Assembly: GCF_019316905.1 (NCBI RefSeq)
Contig: NZ_CP079216.1
Location: 2,728,001 to 2,792,000, forward strand
Direction: 5' to 3'
DNA length: 64,000 nt
Source of the DNA: Tessaracoccus palaemonis
GTDB lineage: Bacteria > Actinomycetota > Actinomycetes > Propionibacteriales > Propionibacteriaceae
The translations under genes were made by a program, and so were the position numbers. Below are positions 53,778 through 63,089 of the stretch, one piece after another. A model generated the notes under the pieces. That model was not told the origin of the DNA. It saw only the letters and a program-made list of their open reading frames with translations, and searched no databases. The number at the start of each line of letters is the position of its first letter. The first letter of the stretch is position 1.

Positions 53778-54482
53778 ATGGGAGTCTTCGACAAGGCCGA
53801 GAAGCGCATCGAGTCCGCGGTCGGCAAGGTTTTTGCACGCGCCTTCAAGGGCTACGTGCATCCCGTCGAGATCGTCGCCGGGATCCAGCGGGAGCTGGAC
53901 GCCGAGGCCAAGCTTCTCAGCCGTGACAAGCGCCTGGTGCCCAACGTGTTCACCATCGGTCTGTCGCAGAATGACTACGACCGCCTCGCGCCCTACGCGA
54001 AGACCCTGAACACCGAGATCCTGCCGGGCATCCGCGACCACGCCGCGGACCGGAGCTACGTCTTTAACGGTCCCATCGCCATCGACTACGTCCTCGACAC
54101 CTCGCTGCCGACGGGCCAGTTCACGGTCGCGAGTCAGGCCGTCTCCAGCGAGGACACCCCCTCCTCGAGCCCACAGCCCCGGCCCGGCACCATGGTGCTC
54201 GAGGTCAGCGGCGTCCGGCACCCGCTGGTCGCCCCCGGCCTGTTGATCGGCCGAGGCGCCGAGGCCGACCTCCGCCTCAACGACCCCGGAGTCTCCCGCA
54301 GGCACGCGCTGATCAGCGTCTCCGGCGACCCGGAGCACCCCATCATCACCATCGAGGACCTCGGGTCCACGAACGGCGTCCACGTCAACGGAAGCCGCGT
54401 CACGAAGACCCGCGTCGGCGAGGGGGCCCGGATCGAGATCGGGCGCACACGCATGCTGATCCACACGCCTTCGGAGTCCTGA
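53778..54482 (+). CDS. fhaA: FHA-domain protein FhaA
   Basis: The 234-residue protein has the N-terminal DUF3662 domain (RIESAVGKVFARAFKGYVHP, VPNVFTIGLSQNDYDRLAPY), a Ser/Pro linker (about 120-140), and a C-terminal FHA domain (LLIGRGAEADLRLNDPGVSR, RHALIS, LGSTNGVHVNG). FHA domains bind phosphothreonine; FhaA in mycobacteria ties PknB signalling to peptidoglycan synthesis through MviN. It is shorter than the mycobacterial protein because the linker is short. An AAGGAGG box precedes the ATG. It heads the operon to pbpA with gaps of 0-2 bp. Confidence 0.92.
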   Translation: MGVFDKAEKRIESAVGKVFARAFKGYVHPVEIVAGIQRELDAEAKLLSRDKRLVPNVFTIGLSQNDYDRLAPYAKTLNTEILPGIRDHAADRSYVFNGPIAIDYVLDTSLPTGQFTVASQAVSSEDTPSSSPQPRPGTMVLEVSGVRHPLVAPGLLIGRGAEADLRLNDPGVSRRHALISVSGDPEHPIITIEDLGSTNGVHVNGSRVTKTRVGEGARIEIGRTRMLIHTPSES

Positions 54483-54484
54483 GG

Positions 54485-54946
54485 GTGTCGGACCTCATCA
54501 TTGCGGCCATCAAGGTCGTCTTCCTGGTGCTGTTGTGGATGTTCATCCTCTTCGTGGCAAACGTGGTGCGCACAGACCTCTACGGCCGCCGAGTGCCCGT
54601 CGCCTCCCTGTCCGCGATTCCGGCCGACCGAGGGCGGGGCAAGGGCCGCTCGAAGGTACCGACGCGATTCGCCATCACGGCCGGCCCTCAGCAGGGCGTC
54701 TCCGTCCCCGTCGAACCGACGATCAACCTCGGGCGGGCCGCCGACTCCACCCTCCTGCTCGACGACGACTACGCGTCGGCCCGCCACGCGCAGCTCGTCC
54801 AACAGGACGCCGACAGCTGGCTGATCACCGACCTCCGCTCCACCAACGGGACCTACGTCAACGGCAAACTCGTCACCGAGCCCACCAGGGTGACCGTCGG
54901 CGACGTGGTGCGCATCGGCAAGACCCTGATGCGACTGGAGATCTAG
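54485..54946 (+). CDS. fhaB: FHA-domain protein FhaB
   Basis: A 153-residue protein with an N-terminal membrane helix (IKVVFLVLLWMFILFVANVV) and a C-terminal FHA domain (INLGRAADSTLLLDDDYASA, RHAQLV, LRSTNGTYVNGKLV). In mycobacteria FhaB (FipA) joins the division and growth machinery and is a PknB/PknA target. It starts two bases after the fhaA stop with GTG. Confidence 0.92.
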   Translation: MSDLIIAAIKVVFLVLLWMFILFVANVVRTDLYGRRVPVASLSAIPADRGRGKGRSKVPTRFAITAGPQQGVSVPVEPTINLGRAADSTLLLDDDYASARHAQLVQQDADSWLITDLRSTNGTYVNGKLVTEPTRVTVGDVVRIGKTLMRLEI

Positions 54947-54947
54947 C

Positions 54948-56366
54948 TTGTTCAGCCTCCGCTTCGTCGCCCACTCCGAGGTCGGCCGCGTCCGCAAGAA
55001 CAACCAGGACGCCGGCTACGCCTCGCCGAACATGCTGCTGGTCACCGACGGCATGGGCGGCGCCGCGGCGGGAGACCTCGCCTCCGCCGTCGCCTCCACC
55101 GAGGCCGCCCGCTCCGACGTCCGGGCCGCCGACGGCGAGGAGATGCTGGAGCGCATCGCCGGCATGATGGCCCGCACCAACGCGAAGCTGTCCGACCTCA
55201 TCGACGACGACCTCGAGCTCGACGGCATGGGGACCACCTTCTGCGGGGCCCTGTTCAACGGGACGCAGTTCGGCATCGGCCACATCGGCGACTCCCGCGG
55301 CTACCTGCTTCGCGACGGCGAGCTCACGCAACTGACGCACGACCACTCCTGGGTGCAGTCGCTGATCGACGAGGGCAAGATCACGCCCGCCCAGGCGGCG
55401 GTCCACCCGCACCGCTCCCTCATCCTCAAGGTCCTCAACGGCCAGGCGGCCTTCGAGCCCGACCTCGACCTGCTCGACGCGCAGCTCGGCGACCGGGTGA
55501 TGTTCTGCTCCGACGGGCTCAGCGGGCTCGTCGACGACGCCACGATGGCCGAGCTGCTCGCGACCGACGACCTGGAGGCCGCAGCCGCGGGCCTGGCGCA
55601 CACCGCCAACGCCAACGGCGGCCACGACAACATCACGGTCGTCATCGGCGAGGTCGTGCCCCAGGACGACGAGCTCGACGCGGCGGCCCCGCTGCTGGTC
55701 GGGTCCGCCACCGAGGTGTCGATCCCCCGCACCGGGGCAGCCTCCGACAAGGGACCGAAGTACCCGACCCCATCGGCGCCCGAGCCCGAGACCACCGCAG
55801 ACCACGACGCGGCGGAGGTCGCCAGGTACGCGCCGCAGGAGCAGCGTCGACGCTGGCCCGGGATCGCGCTGTCGATCCTCGCGATCCTCCTAGTGCTCGG
55901 TCTCGGCGGCTGGGGCCTGGTGTCCTACGGCCAGTCCCGCTACTACGTCGCCGTCGACGACGCCGGCTACGTCGCGCTCTACAACGGCGTGCCAGGCAAC
56001 GTGCTGGGGGTCTCCCTGAACCGCCTCGTCTCGAGCACCGACATTCCCGTCAGCAACCTGCCACGGTTCTACCAGCGGGCCGTCGACGCCACCATCACCG
56101 TCCCCGACGAGGCGGCCGGCGAGAGCACGACCACCGAGCTCAGGGCCCTGGCGGAGCGCTGCATGGAGGTCCGCGCCGAGCGCGCGAACGCCACCCCCGA
56201 CCCGACCCCGACAGTCCCCGGCCTGCCGACCAGCAGCCTCCTGGCGACGGCTTCGCCGACGACCTCCCCGCTGCCCGACCCCGCCCCCACGCCCGGCCTG
56301 CTGCGCCCCACGACCCTCGGCACCCCGACTGCGGACGCCGAAGAGGCCGACCCCGAGGCCTGCTGA
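54948..56366 (+). CDS. pstP: PP2C-type protein phosphatase PstP
   Basis: A 472-residue membrane phosphatase. The catalytic PP2C domain (about residues 1-235) contains VGRVRKNNQDAG, LLVTDGMGGAAAGDLAS, GHIGDSRGYLL, FCSDGLSGLVDD and GGHDNITVVI, covering the metal-binding aspartates. A linker, one membrane helix (IALSILAILLVLGLGGWGLV, about residue 305) and an extracellular domain with a Pro/Thr-rich tail follow. It reverses phosphorylation by PknB. It starts at TTG one base after fhaB, and its stop overlaps the rodA ATG by one base. Confidence 0.93.
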   Translation: MFSLRFVAHSEVGRVRKNNQDAGYASPNMLLVTDGMGGAAAGDLASAVASTEAARSDVRAADGEEMLERIAGMMARTNAKLSDLIDDDLELDGMGTTFCGALFNGTQFGIGHIGDSRGYLLRDGELTQLTHDHSWVQSLIDEGKITPAQAAVHPHRSLILKVLNGQAAFEPDLDLLDAQLGDRVMFCSDGLSGLVDDATMAELLATDDLEAAAAGLAHTANANGGHDNITVVIGEVVPQDDELDAAAPLLVGSATEVSIPRTGAASDKGPKYPTPSAPEPETTADHDAAEVARYAPQEQRRRWPGIALSILAILLVLGLGGWGLVSYGQSRYYVAVDDAGYVALYNGVPGNVLGVSLNRLVSSTDIPVSNLPRFYQRAVDATITVPDEAAGESTTTELRALAERCMEVRAERANATPDPTPTVPGLPTSSLLATASPTTSPLPDPAPTPGLLRPTTLGTPTADAEEADPEAC

Positions 56367-57760
56367 TGTCAGTCCAGGTCCAGCCTGCCGTCTCCGACCA
56401 GGTCATCGTCTACAACAAGCGCCGGGGCACCGAGCTGGCGCTGATCCTCTTCGCCCAGACCTTCGGGTTCGGCGGCTGGATCATCACCAACCTCAACCTG
56501 CACGGCGACCTGCCGGACAACCTCATCCCCGTCGCCTGCATCTGGTTCGGCATGGGCATCGCAGCGCACCTGATCGTCCGCCTCAAGCTGCCGTATGCCG
56601 ACCCGCTGATCCTGCCGTCGGTCTTCCTGCTGAACGGGCTGGGGCTGGCGATGATCTACCGGATCGACCAGATCCCCGACCCCATCAAGACCGACTCGGC
56701 CACGCAGTTGCTGTGGACGGCGCTCGGGCTCGGGCTGTTCGCCCTCGTCGTGTTCCTGCTCCGCGACCACCGACGCCTGCAGCGCTACCCGTACCTGCTG
56801 TTCATCGCCGGCCTCGTCCTGCTGCTGTTGCCGCTCGCCCCCTTCATCGGCCACGCCTCCGGCGGCGCGCAGATCTGGATCCGGGTCTTCGGCTTCTCGT
56901 TCCAGCCCGCCGAAGTGGCCAAGATCCTGCTGGCCATCGCGTTCGCCGCCTATTTCTACGAGAAGCGTGAGGTCCTCGCGCTGGCCGGCCGCCGCTTCAT
57001 GGGGCTCGAACTGCCCCGCGCCCGCGACCTCGGGCCGATCGCCGTCATGTTCGTCCTGAGCATCCTCGTGATGGTGTTCCAGAACGACCTCGGCACTTCG
57101 CTGCTGTTCTTCGGCCTGTTCACCGTCATGATCTACATCGCAACGGAGCGCATCGCCTGGCCGATCCTGGCCGGTGCCGGGTTCGTCGGCGCGGCCTTCG
57201 CCGCCTTCTTCTTCACCAACCACGTGGCCCGGCGCGTCAACGCGTGGCTCGACCCGTTCAGCAACTACGACGCCAACCTCCAGATCATCAGCGCACAGTT
57301 CGGGCTCGCCTGGGGCGGGCTGTTCGGCCGCGGCTGGGGGCTCGGGCGGCCCGGGCTCACGCCGCTGGCGAAGTCGGACATGATCGCGGCGGCGCTCGGC
57401 GAGGAGATCGGCATCCTCGGCCTGATGGCGATCGTGATGGTCTACGGCCTGCTGGTGGCGCGAGGCTTCAAGACGGCCGTGACGTCGCCGGACGGCTTCG
57501 GGAAACTGCTCGCCGCCGGCCTCAGCTTCACGTTCGCACTGCAGGTGTTCGCAATCATCGGCGGCGTGACGCGCCTCCTGCCGCTGACGGGCCTGACGAC
57601 ACCGTTCATGAGCCAGGGCGGCTCGTCGCTGGTGGCCAACTGGATCATCATCGGGATCCTGATGGTGATCTCGCACCATGCCCGCCGCCCGCAGGCCGCC
57701 ACCGCCGCGCCTCAGGACGTGGCGTCGAACTCGGAGGACCAGACGGCGGTGATCAGGTGA
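56366..57760 (+). CDS. rodA: SEDS peptidoglycan glycosyltransferase (RodA/FtsW family)
   Basis: The 464-residue protein has about ten to twelve membrane helices and SEDS landmarks: SGGAQIWIRVFGFSFQPAEV near residue 175, VFQNDLGTSLLFFGLFTVMI, and FMSQGGSSLVANWIIIGILM near the end. SEDS proteins polymerise lipid II together with a class B PBP. The partner here is the adjacent pbpA, whose start overlaps its stop (GTGA). In this conserved actinobacterial cluster the gene is called rodA. Confidence 0.93.
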   Translation: MSVQVQPAVSDQVIVYNKRRGTELALILFAQTFGFGGWIITNLNLHGDLPDNLIPVACIWFGMGIAAHLIVRLKLPYADPLILPSVFLLNGLGLAMIYRIDQIPDPIKTDSATQLLWTALGLGLFALVVFLLRDHRRLQRYPYLLFIAGLVLLLLPLAPFIGHASGGAQIWIRVFGFSFQPAEVAKILLAIAFAAYFYEKREVLALAGRRFMGLELPRARDLGPIAVMFVLSILVMVFQNDLGTSLLFFGLFTVMIYIATERIAWPILAGAGFVGAAFAAFFFTNHVARRVNAWLDPFSNYDANLQIISAQFGLAWGGLFGRGWGLGRPGLTPLAKSDMIAAALGEEIGILGLMAIVMVYGLLVARGFKTAVTSPDGFGKLLAAGLSFTFALQVFAIIGGVTRLLPLTGLTTPFMSQGGSSLVANWIIIGILMVISHHARRPQAATAAPQDVASNSEDQTAVIR

Positions 57761-59187
57761 ACGGCCCCATCCGCAAGGTCGCAGTCTTCGTGGCGATCAT
57801 GATGGCCGCGCTGCTGGCCAACACCACCTACATCTCGGTGTTCCGCACCGACTCCCTCAACGCGGAGGCCCGCAACCGCCGCGTCCGGGATGCGGAATTC
57901 GCGGCGAACCGCGGCGCGATCCTCGTCGGCAACACGGCGATCGCCGAGTCAGTATCCGGCGATGGGACCCGTTTCCCCTACGTGCGCAGCTACCCCGACG
58001 GCGAGACGTGGAGTTCGGTCACCGGCTGGTACTCCTACGACTACGCGCGTTCCGGGCTGGAGCAGAGCTACAACGATGTGTTGGCCGGCACGTCGTCCGA
58101 GCAGACGTTCACCCGCGTCATGGACGTGCTGACGGGCCGCAGGTCCCAGGGCGCCAACGTCTCCACCACGCTCAACACCGCGGCCCAGAAGGCGGCCGTC
58201 ACGGCCCTCGGCGACAAGCAGGGCGCCGCTATCGCGATGGACTACACCACCGGCGAGATCCTTGCCTTGGCCTCGACGCCCACCTACGACCCGTCGCTCC
58301 TGTCCGACACCAACCTGACCGCGGCCCGCGACGCGTGGAGCACGCTGCTGAACGCAGACGAGGAGCCGCTGAAGAACCGCGCGACCCGCGAGGTGTACCC
58401 GCCGGGGTCGACGTTCAAGCTCGTCACGGCCGCCGCCGCGATCGAGGACGGCTGGGTGCCGTCCACCGAGGTCGACTCCCCCGACTCGCTTCCCCTGCCC
58501 GGCTCCAGCCGCTCGATGGGCAACTCCACCAACTGCGGGGGCACCCGGATCACGCTCGAGCAGGCGCTGAAGGTCTCCTGCAACACCGCCTTCGGCAACG
58601 TCGGCCTCCAGCTCGGTTCCGAGAAGCTGCAGGCGATGGCAGAGGCCTTCGGGTTCAACCAGGAGCAGACAATCGATATCTCGGCGGCCACCTCGCGGTT
58701 CCCCACCGACATCGACGCGGCGCAGACGGCGCTGTCTGCCATCGGCCAGTACGAGGTCGCGGCCTCCCCGCTGCAGATGCTGCAGGTCGCGGCCACCATC
58801 GCCAACGACGGCACGATGATGCGGCCCTACATCGCCAGCGCGGTGACCAACCGCGACCTGAGCGTGCTGCAGTCCACCACGCCGACCGAACTCGGGCAGC
58901 CCATCAGCTCCGCGACCGCCGAAATGCTGCAGCAGATGATGGTCGCCACCGTGGAGTCCGGCACCGGCACCCCGGCCCAGGTCAGCGGGCTGGTCGTCGG
59001 CGGGAAGACAGGCACCGCCCAGTGGGACCTCGACCAGCCGCCCTACGCCTGGTTCGTCGGCTACGCCGAGGACCCGAGCGTCGCGATCGTCGCGTTCGTC
59101 GAGAACGCCGACATCGAACGAAACGACATCTCCGGCGGCCGTCTGGCCGCCCCCATCTTCACGGCGATTCTGGAGGCACTTCGGTGA
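57757..59187 (+). CDS. pbpA: Class B penicillin-binding protein (PbpA)
   Basis: A 476-residue transpeptidase with an N-terminal membrane anchor (VAVFVAIMMAALLANTTYIS), a short dimerisation domain, and the catalytic domain with SxxK as STFK (S218 in PPGSTFKL), SxN as SCN (S274 in VSCNTAFGN) and KTG in GGKTGTAQW (K417). It cross-links peptidoglycan with the neighbouring SEDS protein. GTG 57757 overlaps the rodA stop by four bases. The short length is typical of actinobacterial PbpA. Confidence 0.94.
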   Translation: MNGPIRKVAVFVAIMMAALLANTTYISVFRTDSLNAEARNRRVRDAEFAANRGAILVGNTAIAESVSGDGTRFPYVRSYPDGETWSSVTGWYSYDYARSGLEQSYNDVLAGTSSEQTFTRVMDVLTGRRSQGANVSTTLNTAAQKAAVTALGDKQGAAIAMDYTTGEILALASTPTYDPSLLSDTNLTAARDAWSTLLNADEEPLKNRATREVYPPGSTFKLVTAAAAIEDGWVPSTEVDSPDSLPLPGSSRSMGNSTNCGGTRITLEQALKVSCNTAFGNVGLQLGSEKLQAMAEAFGFNQEQTIDISAATSRFPTDIDAAQTALSAIGQYEVAASPLQMLQVAATIANDGTMMRPYIASAVTNRDLSVLQSTTPTELGQPISSATAEMLQQMMVATVESGTGTPAQVSGLVVGGKTGTAQWDLDQPPYAWFVGYAEDPSVAIVAFVENADIERNDISGGRLAAPIFTAILEALR

Positions 59188-59254
59188 GCATCCCGGACAG
59201 TTCTCATGTGCATGGCCCAAGATGGTGCCTGATTGACCGAAAGGACCTGCAGCG

Positions 59255-61147
59255 ATGACAGAGCGAGGAGCCCTGCTCGGCGGCCGCTACCAGCTCGACC
59301 AGATCATTGGCCGAGGCGGCATGGCCGAGGTCTGGCGCGCGCGCGACATCCGCCTCGAGCGCGACGTGGCCGTCAAGCGTCTGCGCGTCGACCTGGCCAG
59401 CGATCCCACTTTCCAGGCGCGCTTCCGCCGGGAGGCCCAGTCCGCCGCGGGGTTGAACCACCCGAACATCGTTGCCGTCTACGACACCGGCGAGGAGCTC
59501 GACACCACCTCCGACGTGTCGGTGCCCTACATCGTGATGGAGCTTGTGGAGGGCGTCACGCTGCGCGAAGTGCTGCGCGACGGCCGCAAGATCCTCCCCG
59601 AGCGTGCGCTCGAGTTCACGGCCGGCGTGCTCGACGCACTCGCCTACGCGCACCGCGCGGGCATCGTGCACCGCGACATCAAGCCCGCCAACGTCATGCT
59701 GACGCCCAACGGGACCGTCAAGGTGATGGACTTCGGCATCGCCCGCGCCGTCGCGGACACCTCCGCGACGATGACACAGACGGCCGCCGTGATCGGCACC
59801 GCCCAGTACCTGTCCCCCGAGCAGGCGCGCGGCGAGAAGGTCGACAACCGCTCCGACATCTACTCCGTCGGCTGCCTCCTGTACGAGCTGCTCACGTCGC
59901 AGCCGCTGTTCAAAGGCGACTCGCCCGTCTCGGTGGCGTACCAGCACGTCCGCGAGATCCCCGTTCCGCCGTCGCAGCTCGACTCCGAGATCACGCCGTC
60001 GATGGACGCGATCGTGTTGAAGTCGCTGGAGAAGGATCCGCGCGACCGGTACCAGGACGCGTCCGAGATGCGCGAGGACATCCTGCGCGCACTCGACGGG
60101 CAGCCGGTGCTGGCTGGCATGCCCGCCGTCGACGACCAGGCGACCCGCGTCATCAGCAGCGATCCGCTGACCACCACGGCGCGCCGAGGCGTGGTGCCGA
60201 CCGCCGTAGCACCCACGGCCGCAGCCGCAGCCTCCGGCATGTCGGGGGCCTCGCCGAACGAGATCGTCGACGAGGAGGACGAGGAGGTCAAGAAGAGCCG
60301 CAAGGGCATCATCGCGCTGTCGATCATCGCCGGCGTCGTGCTCATCGGCCTGATCATCGCCATGTGGTCGATCTTCAACCCGCCGGCCACCCCGGAGCCC
60401 TCCGATACGCCCGTCGCGATGGTCGAGGTCCCCGACCTGACCGACCAGACGCAGGCCACGGCGGAGAGCGCCCTGATCAGGCTCGGCCTCGAGGTCGACA
60501 TCGTCGAGAAGACGGGCACCGAGGAGAACGAGGGCAAGGTCATCGGCCAGAACCCTGACGGCGGCACCTCCGTCGAGGTCGGCAGCACCGTCACGCTCGA
60601 CATCTCGCAGGGCCCCGACACCAGGGCGATCCCCGACGGCATCACCGGCGTCTCCTACGACGACGCTGTCGCGGTGCTGAAGGCCGCGGGCTTCACGAAC
60701 ATCGCCTCCCCGCAGGACGCCGACCCGGCCTCGGAGCCGATCGACTCCGTCAAGGGCAACGTCATCTCCAGCAACCCCGCGTCCGGCGCGGAGGTGCCCG
60801 TCACGCAGGAGATCACGCTGACCGTGGCCACCGGTACCTCGAAGGTGCCGAGGCTCACCGGCCTGACCGAGAGCCAGGCCACCCGTGAGGCGACGTTGGC
60901 CGGCTTCGACATCGACGTGACCTACGAGGAGACCGACGCGCAGGCGCCCGGTCTGGTGTTCGACCAGGATCCGCAGCCCAGCTCCACCGCGGAGCGCAAG
61001 GTCAAGATCAAGGTGAAGATCGCGCAGGCGCCGGTGGTGGAGACCCCGGAGACGTCCCCAACCCCGGACGCCACCGAGACCACCACCCAGGAGCCCGACC
61101 AGGGGACCACAGAGGAACCCACGGAGGAGGAGTCCGAGAACTCCTGA
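59255..61147 (+). CDS. pknB: Serine/threonine protein kinase PknB with PASTA domains
   Basis: The 630-residue receptor kinase has GRGGMAEVWRA, K41 in VAVKRL, HRDIKPANV with D141, DFG with D159, and the activation loop TSATMTQTAAVIGTAQYLSP. One membrane helix lies at about 350-372. Outside are three PASTA repeats starting near VEVPDLTDQTQATAE, GVSYDDAVAVLKAAG and VPRLTGLTESQATRE, then an acidic Thr/Pro/Glu tail. It senses cell-wall fragments and controls growth with PstP and the FHA proteins. PknA, usually between pbpA and pknB, is absent. The 67-bp gap to pbpA contains a GAAAGGA ribosome binding site. Confidence 0.95.
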   Translation: MTERGALLGGRYQLDQIIGRGGMAEVWRARDIRLERDVAVKRLRVDLASDPTFQARFRREAQSAAGLNHPNIVAVYDTGEELDTTSDVSVPYIVMELVEGVTLREVLRDGRKILPERALEFTAGVLDALAYAHRAGIVHRDIKPANVMLTPNGTVKVMDFGIARAVADTSATMTQTAAVIGTAQYLSPEQARGEKVDNRSDIYSVGCLLYELLTSQPLFKGDSPVSVAYQHVREIPVPPSQLDSEITPSMDAIVLKSLEKDPRDRYQDASEMREDILRALDGQPVLAGMPAVDDQATRVISSDPLTTTARRGVVPTAVAPTAAAAASGMSGASPNEIVDEEDEEVKKSRKGIIALSIIAGVVLIGLIIAMWSIFNPPATPEPSDTPVAMVEVPDLTDQTQATAESALIRLGLEVDIVEKTGTEENEGKVIGQNPDGGTSVEVGSTVTLDISQGPDTRAIPDGITGVSYDDAVAVLKAAGFTNIASPQDADPASEPIDSVKGNVISSNPASGAEVPVTQEITLTVATGTSKVPRLTGLTESQATREATLAGFDIDVTYEETDAQAPGLVFDQDPQPSSTAERKVKIKVKIAQAPVVETPETSPTPDATETTTQEPDQGTTEEPTEEESENS

Positions 61148-61172
61148 CCCGAGCCAGGACCGCCGAGACGCC

Positions 61173-61200
61173 CGCCCGCCCCGAGAGGGGTCGGCGGGCG
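61173..61200 (+). terminator. Terminator hairpin after pknB
   Basis: CGCCCGCC at 61173-61180 and GGCGGGCG at 61193-61200 pair around CCGAGAGGGGTC, 26 bp after the pknB stop. Confidence 0.65.
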
Positions 61201-61239
61201 GCTCGGCTACCACGCAGGTGCCGATGGCAGAATATGCCT

Positions 61240-61881
61240 GTGGCACGCATCCTCGTCATCGACAACTACGACTCGTTCGTCTACAACCTCGTCTCCTACC
61301 TGGCGCAGATCGGCGCCGAGGTCGAGGTGTGGCGTAACGACGACCCGCGGTTCGACGTCGACGAGTGGTGGGGGCCGTTCGACGGCATCCTGATCTCCCC
61401 CGGCCCCGGCACCCCGGAGGAGGCGGGCGTCTGCGTCGACGTGGTCTCATCCGTCGGCGGGGTCCGTCCGCTGTTCGGCGTGTGCCTCGGTCTGCAGGCG
61501 ATGGCCGTGGCCTACGGCGGCGTCGTCGACCGCGCCCCCGAGTTGCTGCATGGCAAGACCTCGCCTGTGTTCCACGAGGGCAAGGGCGTCTTCGCCGGCC
61601 TGCCGTCGCCGGTCACCACGACCCGCTACCACTCGCTTGCCATCGTCGAGGACACTGTTCCCGACGTCCTCGAGGTCACGGCCCGCACCGACACGGGGGT
61701 CATCATGGCGGTCCGGCACCGGGAGCTGCCCGTCGAGGCCGTGCAGTTCCACCCCGAGTCGGTCCTGACGGAGGGCGGCTACCAGATGCTGGCGAACTGG
61801 CTCGCCGAGTGCGGCGACGCCGACGCCCCGCGCCGCGCGGCCGGGCTGAGCCCGCTGGTCGACGCCGACAACCTCGGCTGA
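61240..61881 (+). CDS. Class I glutamine amidotransferase, anthranilate/aminodeoxychorismate synthase component II
   Basis: A 213-residue TrpG/PabA-type amidotransferase: ILVIDNYDSFVYNLVSYLAQ, ISPGPGTPEEAG, the nucleophile in FGVCLGLQAMAVAYGG, and the His-Glu pair in VEAVQFHPESVLT. It passes ammonia to chorismate for tryptophan or p-aminobenzoate; no component I gene is adjacent, so the pathway is open. CAGAAT at 61228-61233 lies six bases before GTG 61240, which I prefer to ATG 61234. This gene is commonly found next to pknB in actinobacteria. Confidence 0.88.
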   Translation: MARILVIDNYDSFVYNLVSYLAQIGAEVEVWRNDDPRFDVDEWWGPFDGILISPGPGTPEEAGVCVDVVSSVGGVRPLFGVCLGLQAMAVAYGGVVDRAPELLHGKTSPVFHEGKGVFAGLPSPVTTTRYHSLAIVEDTVPDVLEVTARTDTGVIMAVRHRELPVEAVQFHPESVLTEGGYQMLANWLAECGDADAPRRAAGLSPLVDADNLG

Positions 61882-61884
61882 CGT

Positions 61885-62661
61885 TCAGCCCCGGCTGGCG
61901 TGCGTGAGGCCGACCGATCCGGAGTAGTCGGGGGCGTCGAGCTCGTCGACGGCGCTGACGGAGTAGCCCAGCCCGTAGGCGGCCACGTACTGCCGGTAGA
62001 TCTGCACGGTCCGGTCGTTCTCCAGCGCGGCCTCCAGGGCCGCCTGGTCGCCGATCGCCTCGATCACATAGGGCGGCGCGTAGGGCACGCCGTGGAGGAC
62101 GACGGTGTTGCCGACGCACTTGATGCCGGTCGTCGCGATGACCCGCTGCCCCTGGATGGTCAGGGCCTCCGCCCCGCCGGACCAGAGCGCGTTCACCACG
62201 CCCTGGATGTCCTGCTGGTGCACGACGAGATCGTCGTCGTCGACGCCTGCGGGCTTCACGTCCAGCGGTGCGTCGTCGAGCGTGACGCGCAGGCCGGGGC
62301 CGTAGACGGCGGTCAGGCCGGCGGCTCTCTCGGCAGCGGTCACCTCGCCGCTCAGGTCCTCGTCGCCGCTGGCCGCGTCGGTGAGGGCGTCCACCTCGTC
62401 GGACAACTCGGAGGACTGCCCACGCAGCTGCTCGTTGCGCTGGCCCTGGGAAACGATCAGGTCGCGCATGTCGGCCTCGCGGTCGCTGCGGAGGTCCTCG
62501 CCGCGGGCGGCGATGGCAGAGACCGTCATCATGAGGCCGGCAAGGAGGCACACGAGCACCGTCGCGGTGCGGCCGCGGAGGGTGCGAGGCCGGGCCTGGT
62601 TGCGGCCGACGCTGGCCCGGACGCTGCGCGCCCGGCCCCCCAGCCACTCCCTGATCCTCAT
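61885..62661 (-). CDS. DUF881 membrane-anchored protein
   Basis: The 258-residue protein has an N-terminal membrane helix (TATVLVCLLAGLMMTVSAIA, about residues 32-51), a coiled-coil-like stretch (LIVSQGQRNEQLRGQSSELS), and the DUF881 domain (VYGPGLRVTLDDAP, DLVVHQQDIQGVVNALWSGG, CVGNTVVLHGVPYAPPYVIE). DUF881 proteins lie near crgA and division genes in actinobacteria; their role is unsettled. On the minus strand TAGGCT (complement of 62668-62673) is six bases from the ATG, a leaderless pattern. It is convergent with the amidotransferase with a 3-bp gap. Confidence 0.87.
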   Translation of the reverse strand: MRIREWLGGRARSVRASVGRNQARPRTLRGRTATVLVCLLAGLMMTVSAIAARGEDLRSDREADMRDLIVSQGQRNEQLRGQSSELSDEVDALTDAASGDEDLSGEVTAAERAAGLTAVYGPGLRVTLDDAPLDVKPAGVDDDDLVVHQQDIQGVVNALWSGGAEALTIQGQRVIATTGIKCVGNTVVLHGVPYAPPYVIEAIGDQAALEAALENDRTVQIYRQYVAAYGLGYSVSAVDELDAPDYSGSVGLTHASRG

Positions 62662-62804
62662 GCGCCCAGCCTAACCCGGCATCGGCGGGCACACGGCGCC
62701 GCGGACCGGCGGAAAGCGTCCCACCGTCGCCCTCGTCACCTCCCGAATCGTGGATCGGCGCAGAAGCAACTAAGCTGTAGCGGTCAGACCCCCAAGGAGA
62801 AACC

Positions 62805-63089
62805 GTGCCCGAGTCGAAGACACGCAAGCAGGCCGTGGACAAGAAGAAGTCCAAGGAGAAGGCCGAACTCGCCGAGAAGCGGCGTGAGGCCAAGCGGCTT
62901 GCCCCCGCGTCCCGGAACTGGGTGCCCGCCGTGTTCGTCCCGATGGGCCTGCTCGGCGTGCTGTGGATGGTCGTCTACAACCTGGCCGGCAACATGATCC
63001 CCTTCATGCAGTCGCTCGGCGACTGGAACGTCGCGATCGGGCTTGGCCTGATCGTCGCGTGCTTCTCCTTCATGACCCTGTGGAAGTGA
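62805..63089 (+). CDS. crgA: Cell division protein CrgA
   Basis: A 94-residue protein with a lysine- and glutamate-rich N-terminus (residues 1-38) and two membrane helices (AVFVPMGLLGVLWMVVYNLA and WNVAIGLGLIVACFSFMTLW). This size and layout are characteristic of CrgA, which sits at the division site and links FtsZ-ring and wall-synthesis proteins. GTG 62805 has an AAGGAG box, and a TAAGCT -10 lies about 35 bp upstream. The stop overlaps the next start (GTGA). Confidence 0.92.
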   Translation: MPESKTRKQAVDKKKSKEKAELAEKRREAKRLAPASRNWVPAVFVPMGLLGVLWMVVYNLAGNMIPFMQSLGDWNVAIGLGLIVACFSFMTLWK

